Below, one piece after another: positions 1-6,448 of a stretch of DNA of 14,722 bases. Source of the stretch: Capniomyces stellatus (Eukaryota > Kickxellomycota > Harpellomycetes > Harpellales > Legeriomycetaceae); NCBI GenBank assembly GCA_001661515.1, contig LUVW01000058.1, forward strand, positions 1 to 14,722, written 5' to 3'. The notes beneath the pieces were generated by a model. The model was not told the DNA's origin and did not search any database. It saw only the letters and a program-made list of their open reading frames with translations. The position numbers and the translations under genes are program-made. Position 1 is the stretch's first letter; each line of letters opens with the position of its first letter.

Positions 1-210
1 ATTGTAATTATCATTAATAGACTATATTATTTTCATTGTAATTGTAACTGTTATCTTTGTTATATTATACTATACTATCATCGTAATTGTAACTGTTATC
101 TTTATTATTTTATTTTATATATAATTATTATTATCATTATCATTTTTATTTCATTGTTATTGTTATTATCATTCATTTTGTTATTGTTATTGTTATGTAA
201 TTTGATCGAA
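1..210. repeat. AT-rich low-complexity tract
   Basis: This is almost entirely A and T, with recurring runs of GTTATTATCATT and TTATTGTTATTG type. No open frame of note crosses it. It reads as simple-sequence intergenic DNA. Nothing in it points to a telomere, centromere or RNA gene. Confidence 0.75.
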
Positions 211-520
211 TGCTCTATTTAACTTTCCAAGTCCACGGCCCCCACATCCCACACTCCCAATACATTGGCTAGTGTCTATTCACCCATTTATCCTGCCATT
301 GTTGCTGCCCACTTGAACAATCAGGCATATCCATATCCCAATTTAAATTCTAGACCCTGTAAATCTAGCACCGATTCCACTTCCATTTCCACTTCCACAA
401 TCAGTTTGATTGTTCTCGCTTTATTTTGGAACTGCACAGACATTCAGATGTATATATCACTCAATCCATAATTGGTTGATGGTGTTGACTTGGCATTTAT
501 CTCCAAGCAGCACAATGGTA
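211..520. other. Intergenic stretch, no supported gene
   Basis: The plus strand is pyrimidine-rich here and base composition is less AT-biased than on either side. Short open frames exist on both strands, but none has a recognisable domain. The minus strand can be read as a short Gly/Ser-rich stretch near 355-405, broken by stops. It could be an eroded gene end, but I cannot support a call. Confidence 0.5.
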
Positions 521-669
521 TTTATCTGCTTTATCTGCTTTATCTGCTTTATCTGCTTTATCTGCTTTATCTGCTTTATTTACTTTATCTACTTTATTCT
601 TTCTATTCACTCTATTTACTTTATCTGCTATATTTGCTTTATTTACTTTATCTGATTTATTTACTTTAC
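521..669. repeat. 9-bp minisatellite (TTTATCTGC)n
   Basis: Six perfect head-to-tail copies of TTTATCTGC run from 521 to 574. Degenerate units such as TTTATTTAC and TTTATCTAC continue to about 669. The period is a multiple of three and the unit contains no stop in several frames, so long Leu/Tyr/Ile- or Lys/Ala/Asp-repeat frames stay open on both strands by arithmetic alone. I therefore treat the overlapping ORFs as non-coding. Confidence 0.9.
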
Positions 670-1100
670 CCATCTTCACTTGCCCAGTTTGACATTGTTG
701 TTTTAATACCACTATCAAAATGTCATTGCTCCATCTCTTTCTAAACAACAACATATCAAACACGCGACACAACTGTTTATTTTCCCCATCCTAAACCAAC
801 CATGGATGTTTATATTTGAACAGCGTTACAATATGGATTGTATTACCCCCATCAATTTCACTATCTCATATACCTCCATTCATACAATTAATTGGTTTAA
901 TTTTACTGGTCTCTTTGCCACTCTAACAACCACAATCAACAACAATCTAGGCAAGTATATGTACCTCTCATCCGTTTCTTCGACTGAACAACTCTACATT
1001 TTTTTTTATTCTGTTTTATCATTCCCAGCTATCAATCAAGAATAACACACCCTTATCAATATCCAACACCACTGATAAACCAGTGTTGTTTTAACACACA
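670..1100. other. Intergenic stretch, no supported gene
   Basis: One small plus-strand frame (806-1045) is open, but its composition is that of random AT-rich sequence, with no domain, signal peptide or repeat. I see no RNA gene, terminator or mobile-element end here. Confidence 0.5.
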
Positions 1101-1102
1101 AT

Positions 1103-1205
1103 ATACTCAATTTACTCAATTTACGCTACTATGAATTTATTAATTATTAGAATAGAAATTTGGTTGATTTACTAAATTTACTTAATTTACTCAATTTACT
1201 CAAAT
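1103..1205. repeat. Diffuse 9-bp repeat (AATTTACTC family)
   Basis: Units of the form ACTCAATTT or ACTTAATTT occur in two clusters, about 1103-1125 and 1165-1205, separated by unrelated AT-rich sequence. A related palindrome-like AAATTTACGTAATTT occurs near 1413-1428. It looks like a decaying minisatellite; no function is evident. Confidence 0.55.
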
Positions 1206-1450
1206 TTTCTTGCTCACTCATCCCATTTTACAGTAGCCTAACGGCAACGGCGTTTGTTTATTTAGCTACAGTTCAACTGTCATATATCTTTCAAAATTAG
1301 ACTCTGGGATGCAAATTGTACATTATGTACTTAAACCAAGCCCAATTACCAGCAACTCGAATACTCTAACCATACAAACATTATAATTCCATCCTTCTTC
1401 TATTTATGTAGGTAAATTTACGTAATTTAGTAAATGCTAATCTAAAACAA

Positions 1451-1540
1451 CACAACACAACACAACACAACACAACACAACACAACACAACACAACACAA
1501 CACAACACAACACAACACAACACAACACAACACAACACAA
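1451..1540. repeat. Pentanucleotide microsatellite (CACAA)18
   Basis: Eighteen uninterrupted copies of CACAA occupy 90 bp, preceded by a partial copy and followed by one degenerate CGCAA unit. The purity implies recent expansion, so the locus should vary in length between strains. It lies about 520 bp upstream of the thiolase start codon. A regulatory role is possible but not indicated. Confidence 0.97.
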
Positions 1541-2064
1541 CGCAATATCGTTTTTTATTTTTATTTATTTTCAACACAGATTATTCTTCAAACTCATTCG
1601 AACAGTTTTGAAAGGCAGGAATTTCTTTCACTTGACTGTTATTTGCGTTATAAAACTACATTACCACATTCATTTATGGTTTATTCAGTTTTATGTGGTT
1701 TTTTGAAAATATTGATGACTGATTTAAATGTCATTTTGTTTGTTTATTAGATTCAAATTTATACTATTTATTTAAGATGAAACACGGACCATTTTATGAA
1801 AATTGATATCAAATCAAAAAATTAAATGCATATAAATTAAAAGATAATCTCAAGTTACCTTCAGAACATTTTCGATAGTTTTGAATTTCAATTTAATTGA
1901 GTTTAGTAATTTAGAACCAAATCATTAAAAAATTCAAAAAAATTTCAAGATAAGGAAGAAAAGCACAGACTTTTCGGTTAATTCTTTTATCTTGTCACAA
2001 ATTTGAGAAACAATTTTAGCTAGCTTTTTAAATTCATTTTTTAAGAGTAAAAATTTCCAACGCA
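1541..2064 (+). other. 5' flank of the thiolase gene
   Basis: This is AT-rich non-coding DNA leading into the thiolase start codon at 2065. It has many A/T runs but no TATA or CCAAT element that I would single out. The promoter and transcription start presumably lie here; the sequence alone does not place them. Confidence 0.5.
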
Positions 2065-3324
2065 ATGAACAAGGTATTTATCACAGCTGCAGGTAAGTTC
2101 TATCTTAGCTAGCCACTTGCTGCATTGTATAGTTTTATTAAAATAATAGGCTTGAAATAAAATGGATGAAAATATAATGCAAAAAAAATAGTGCGAACAC
2201 CAACGGGTAGTTTTCTGGGAGGGTTAAAAAGCGAAACAGCGACAAAGCTAGGGGCAGTGGCTATTAGAGGTGCATTAGAAAAGATAAATTTAAAAGGAGA
2301 CACTATCGATGAAGTGTATATGGGGCACGTATTACAAGGAGGTGCGGGACAGGCGCCTGTTACGCAAGCAATGCTGAGGGCAGGGATATCCGACAGAACA
2401 CCCTCAACAACGATTAATAAAGTGTGTGCTAGTGGCATGAAGTCAATAATGCTGGGGGCACAAACAATTCAACTAGGCCACGGGTCAACAGTTGTTGCGG
2501 GGGGGATGGAGAGTATGTCGAACACGCCTTTTTCGATTCCAAGGGGGGTGACATACGGAAGCCAGACAATGACGGACCTTGTGGTGAATGATGGACTATT
2601 GGACCCATATGACAACATGAGTATGGGGTTGTGCACGGAGGAGGTAGCAACAAAGCACAAGATTAGCAGAGAGATGCAGGATGAATACTCTATTGAGTCG
2701 TATAAACGAGCACAAAAGGCAGTAAATGAAGGGACGTTTAAAGAGGAAATTGTCCCAGTGACGATAGAGACAAGAAAGGGAAAAGTGACGGTAGACACTG
2801 ACGAAGAGGTGTTCAAAGTAAAGTTTGATAATGTGAGTTCGCTTAGACCAGCGTTCAAAAAGGACGGAACAATCACTGCAGCAAATGCTAGCAAGCTGAG
2901 TGACGGAGCGAGTGCTTTGGTGCTGATGAGCGAGGCTAAAGTTAAGGAGTCTGGCATAAAACCTTTGGCAAGAATTGTTTCGTTTGCAGACGCAGCAGTG
3001 ACACCAAAGGAGTTTGCTTTGGCGCCATTGGTGGCGGTCCCGATTGCATTGGAGAGAGCAGGGCTAGCTTTAAAGGATATAGCCAAATGGGAGCTCAATG
3101 AAGCGTTTTCGATTGTTCCTTTATTGGCTGAAAAAGTCCTTGACGTTAAGCACGAATTACTCAACACCAAAGGAAGTGGCATTTCTCTAGGCCATCCATT
3201 GGGTTCCTCGGGATCAAGAATTGTGGTTACTTTGACCCATTTGTTGCAGCCTGGTGAGTTTGGATGTGCTGCTATTTGCAATGGTGGTGGTGGTGCTAGT
3301 GCTATTATTATTCAAAGACTTTAG
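2065..3324 (+). CDS. ERG10: Acetyl-CoA C-acetyltransferase (thiolase), two exons
   Basis: The enzyme condenses two acetyl-CoA to acetoacetyl-CoA, the first step towards mevalonate and sterols, or runs in reverse. Exons are 2065-2092 and 2192-3324 with a GT-AG intron between; the junction splits one Val codon and joins VFITAA to VRTPTGSFLGG, the standard thiolase N-terminus. The product is 386 aa, close to the usual 390-400. Catalytic residues are all visible: nucleophile Cys88 in NKVCASGMKS, Asn312 in NEAFS, His344 in SLGHPLG and Cys372 in CNGGGGAS. There is no N-terminal presequence and no obvious C-terminal peroxisomal SKL-type signal (it ends QRL), so a cytosolic ERG10-type role is favoured over mitochondrial ACAT1. 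Start context is CGCAATGAA. Codons end mostly in purines at first but in pyrimidines over the last ~200 nt. Confidence 0.97.
2093..2191 (+). other. Thiolase intron
   Basis: This 99-nt GT-AG intron has donor GTAAGT and acceptor AATAG, interrupting codon 10 after its first base. Removing it restores the conserved N-terminal beta strand of thiolases. Without splicing the start codon is separated from the rest of the gene. Confidence 0.95.
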
Positions 3325-3490
3325 TTGGCTTGATTATTAATACTACTTTATTATTTCTATTTTCGTTTTTTTTTTTTATTGAAATTCTATTTTCGTTTTT
3401 ATTACATTTATTTTTTATTTTTTTGGATATTTTATAAATCCATTCGGATCTTTCGTGACAATATTCAATCAAAATTCAGTGTAAAATTTC

Positions 3491-3496
3491 AATAAA
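3491..3496 (+). terminator. Candidate poly(A) signal of the thiolase gene
   Basis: AATAAA followed by an A run lies 167 nt past the thiolase stop codon, in a T-rich then A-rich region. Only motif and position support it. Confidence 0.4.
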
Positions 3497-3604
3497 AAAA
3501 AAATACGATGAAAAAAAAATTATAAAAAAGTAAACACGTTAATATTCAACCTAGAATTATTTGTTTACTTCGATTAATTTTAGTCGAACAATGTCCCAAA
3601 ACCA

Positions 3605-3661
3605 AAAAGCAACTAAATGAAAAACCTAAAAGCAACTAAATGAAAAACTAAAAAGCAACTA
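3605..3661. repeat. Short direct repeat, 22-23 bp unit, about 2.5 copies
   Basis: Units beginning AAAAGCAACTAAATG start at 3605 and 3628, with a partial third copy ending near 3661. They sit between the thiolase 3' end and the CWC27 start codon, 130-190 bp upstream of the latter, so they could act as a repeated upstream element or be simple slippage. Confidence 0.7.
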
Positions 3662-3792
3662 TTTAAATCCGGCTTATTTTTTTTTAAACTAATGCTAAAA
3701 TACACTTTTATTTTTACTAGCAACAACAACAATAACTCTTAAAGTTATAATTCCATAAACCGAATATCCGAGGACAGTATCAAGTGGAGTAA

Positions 3793-5887
3793 ATGAGTAC
3801 TATTTACATCCAGGAACCGCCCACAAAGTAATTTGTCAATATCTTAATTTGCAACTTTAAAGAATTGACAAGTTTAAATTGGGGTGTATTAAAGAGTTTT
3901 AAATAAAACAAAATAACAATAGGGGCAAAATAGTGCTTATTACGAGTTGTGGGGAAATAGAAATCGAACTATGGGCTAAGGAAGCACCAAAGGCCTGTAG
4001 GAATTTTATTCAGTTGGGCCTAGAGGGCTATTACAACAATACTATTTTCCATCGAGTAGTACCCATGTTTGTTGTACAGGGTGGAGATCCCACTGGAACA
4101 GGTGAAGGTGAGAATAGGAAAACAATAAGGTTATGAAAAGAATAAAATAATAATAAGAATTTAAAATATGAGTTTGGTGCTAGTAAAAGAGTTGGTAGTA
4201 GCTAATTAAGTAAATATTTTTAATGCCATTTGCCTGTTCAAAGGAGGCGAATCAATATTTGGCGAGCCTTTTGGAATTGAGGCGCATTCTAGATTGCGGT
4301 TTAACCGTAGGGGTTTGCTTGGAATGGCCAACAATGGAAATGAAGAAAATGGATCACAATTTTTCATTACCCTGGGTCCAACTCCAGAGCTGCAAAAAAG
4401 CCACACCATTTTTGGAACGGTAAGCAAGAGTGAGCGGTAATTGTGGTAGAATGGTTGAGCTGAATGTGTTTGATGCAAGGTTTAAATACTAAGAAAAAAT
4501 CAACAGTTGTCTCAAAGGAATAAATGAATTAATGTAGATTGTGGGTGATTCATTGTTTAATGCCTTGAAGCTGGCAGAAGGGGAGATAGACAAGCAGACG
4601 GAAAGACCAATGTATCCAAAAAAGATAATAAAAGTAGACATAATAAGCAATCCATTTGACGATATAGTTCCCAGAATAACAGCAGCAGAGCGAGAGTCAA
4701 TGAAAAGGCGACAAGAGTATTCAATTAAAAAAGGCAAAAAATCAGACACTAAGAAGCTAAAGTAATTGAGTTTATTTAAATACTCTCGATGAAACCAAAG
4801 TCCAATTTTTTTTTTTTTTGGAACGGTTACTATATATATTCATGTTGTTTAAAAGCACAAATGTAAACACTAATTGACGGAGATAAATATTTATAGAAAC
4901 AAAAAATTGTTATCGTTTGGCTTTAACGAACAGGACGAAGAGTTGGGCGATACAGATATTGTTGGGGAAAATACTGGTGACATTAAAGCTGTTTTTAAAA
5001 TCAAGAGCATTCATGATGTTTTGACAAACGATCCAAATCTGGCACATTCGGCAGACTTGACTAGAACAATTGAGCATACAAGGGAACACACAGAGAAATC
5101 CACGCCAAGCATCAAAAATAAAAGCGAAAATAAAAGCGAAAAGAAGAGCGAAAGGAAAAGTGAAAGGAAAAGTGAAAGTAAAAGTGAAAAAGAAAATGGT
5201 GTTGCAGGCAAAGCTGGCGATGAAGCAGAAATTGATAATGACAAAAAGAAAGCAGAGAAAATTTACAAGGAGGATCTTGTTAACAAGGAAGGTTTTGTTA
5301 CCAAAGAGACTAACAAAGAGAAAAGTTTGGGAAAGTCACTGCTTGCAGAACAGCTGGAAAAGTACAAAAAGGCTGATTATTTGGGTCGACGTGCCAATGA
5401 AGACAGAAATAAGGAAAAAAGCGAAAGAAACAAAAATGAGGAACGGATATTCTCAAAACTGGGGCTATTTAAGGCCAAGCTGAGTATGGCAAATACTGTT
5501 GGTTCAAAAAACCAAATTGACAACCCCAGTCAGGAGGCAGAAAAAATAGGTGGGGCTGAAGAAGAATATTGTAAATTACACGAGCTGGTAAATTGTGAGT
5601 CATGTGTATCGATTGAAAGTCGCTCCAAGAAAAATGAATTGGGGGGGATAGACTATGAAGAGGTAACAGAGGGGTTGTCAGAGGATAAGGCACCGAATGG
5701 GTGGATGTTCCACAAGCTAGATTTTAAAGAGATGAATGGAAAAAAAGCACAGAACAAGAAAACGGGATCATATGCGCCCAGAGTTGAGGATTATATAGTT
5801 ATTGACCCGAGAGAGAAAGAAAAGGAGTACTTGTCAAAGTCAAAATCAAGCAAAGTCAACAGCAAAAACAAACGATTCAAGTCTTGA
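3793..5887 (+). CDS. CWC27: CWC27-type spliceosomal cyclophilin, five exons
   Basis: CWC27 is a nuclear cyclophilin-like component of the activated spliceosome. Exons are 3793-3827, 3923-4107, 4244-4419, 4538-4761 and 4897-5887, giving 536 aa; every junction keeps frame and restores family sequence. Exon 1 encodes the typical STIYIQEPPT N-terminus. The cyclophilin domain spans about residues 14-170, with F54-H55-R56, F61, Q64 and H127 kept. The residue matching cyclophilin A Trp121 is Glu122; to my knowledge family members share this change and have little or no isomerase activity. NPFDDIVPR follows, then LLSFG (211-215), a charged Lys-Ser-Glu repeat (about 281-307), and the conserved tail motifs GWM (475-477) and IDPR (509-512). 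The family is usually about 460-480 aa; the extra length is in the charged linker. Met60 replaces a Gly common at that site. Confidence 0.93.
3828..3922 (+). other. CWC27 intron 1
   Basis: This 95-nt intron has donor GTAATT and acceptor CAATAG. It is phase 2: AA plus G gives the Lys codon linking PPT to GKIVLITS, which is the family's N-terminal sequence. This places the true start at 3793 and rules out starting inside exon 2. Confidence 0.9.
4108..4243 (+). other. CWC27 intron 2
   Basis: This 136-nt intron has donor GTGAGA and acceptor CAAAG, phase 1, joining GTGEG to GESIFG. A CTAAT branch-like motif lies at 4202-4206. An alternative acceptor three bases downstream (GGAG, ending at 4246) would remove one residue; the chosen site keeps the double Gly common in cyclophilins. 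Confidence 0.85.
4420..4537 (+). other. CWC27 intron 3
   Basis: This 118-nt intron has donor GTAAGC and acceptor ATGTAG, phase 0, joining HTIFGT to IVGDSLFN. The spacing matches the last strand of the cyclophilin fold. Confidence 0.92.
4762..4896 (+). other. CWC27 intron 4
   Basis: This 135-nt intron has donor GTAATT and acceptor TTATAG, phase 2. It contains a long T run near 4806-4819 and an ACTAATTGAC branch-like motif at 4869-4878. If it is retained, the codon after Lys207 is TAA, so translation would stop at the end of the cyclophilin domain. Confidence 0.88.
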
Positions 5888-5909
5888 ATATATATATTTA
5901 TTTTTTCGA

Positions 5910-5915
5910 AATAAA
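5910..5915 (+). terminator. Candidate poly(A) signal of CWC27
   Basis: AATAAA lies 23 nt past the CWC27 stop codon, followed within 30 nt by a T-rich tract. Motif and position are the only evidence. Confidence 0.45.
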
Positions 5916-6448
5916 GAATCAAAATTTTAAATGTTGATGTTTTTTGTTTTTTTGGTGTGACCAATATTGGATTGGCTGTTTAATAAAATTTGAAAATATC
6001 GAGAATAGGAAGATAAATCGGTAAAAGTAAAATAAATGAGTTGATAAATGATAAAGGTCAGATAAATCGAAATATTCGTAGTTAAAGCTGCTGATTGATT
6101 TTGATTTTGATTTTGATTTTGATTGTTCGATTGTTTGATTGTTCGATTGTTTGATTATTGATTGAAAACAAAACTGATATCAAAATAAAAAGCATAACAG
6201 CAGCAAAAACAGAAAAAAGAGGCAGTCGATAATTTGCTAAAAGATAAAGACGAGCAATTGGAATAAACACTAGCTTTAATCAGAAGGCAACGGAGAGTTA
6301 GGAACTTGAAATACAAGTAGAATTGAGCAAATAGCTTGAAGAAAGAAGCGGGTAGAGAGTGGAGGAGCAAGAGTTGTTGTTAAAGGTTAAATAGTGTTTT
6401 ATGTATTGGATTTAAGTGGATCAGGGCTTTATTGGATAAGAATAAGGA
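5916..6448 (+). other. Intergenic region between CWC27 and the 839-aa ORF
   Basis: No gene is seen. It holds three AGATAA/TGATAA motifs around 6010-6070 that could bind GATA-type factors, the TTTTGA repeat described separately, and a tiny upstream reading frame (ATG at 6401, TAA at 6413-6415). The last 200 bp are purine-rich on the plus strand, foreshadowing the composition of the next gene. The promoter of that gene presumably lies here. Confidence 0.5.
6099..6156. repeat. TTTTGA microsatellite and GATTGTTC/GATTGTTT repeat
   Basis: About four copies of TTTTGA run to about 6124, followed by alternating GATTGTTC and GATTGTTT units to about 6156. They are simple tandem repeats in the intergenic region, and no function is evident. 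Confidence 0.8.

Noticed and set aside
410..772. Leu/Tyr-repeat (plus) and Lys/Ala/Asp-repeat (minus) ORFs
   Set aside because: They exist only because a 9-bp repeat without stops is divisible by three. There is no flanking conserved coding sequence on either strand.
1451..1540. CACAA array as a CRISPR-like or telomeric repeat
   Set aside because: There are no spacers between units, and the unit does not resemble a telomere repeat. It is a plain microsatellite.
2469..3281. 270-codon minus-strand ORF inside the thiolase
   Set aside because: It is a shadow of a strongly conserved plus-strand gene, and its own translation has no recognisable features.
4541..4765. 74-codon ORF as a separate small gene
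   Set aside because: It is exon 4 of CWC27 read without splicing. Its apparent stop TAA lies in the intron 4 donor region.
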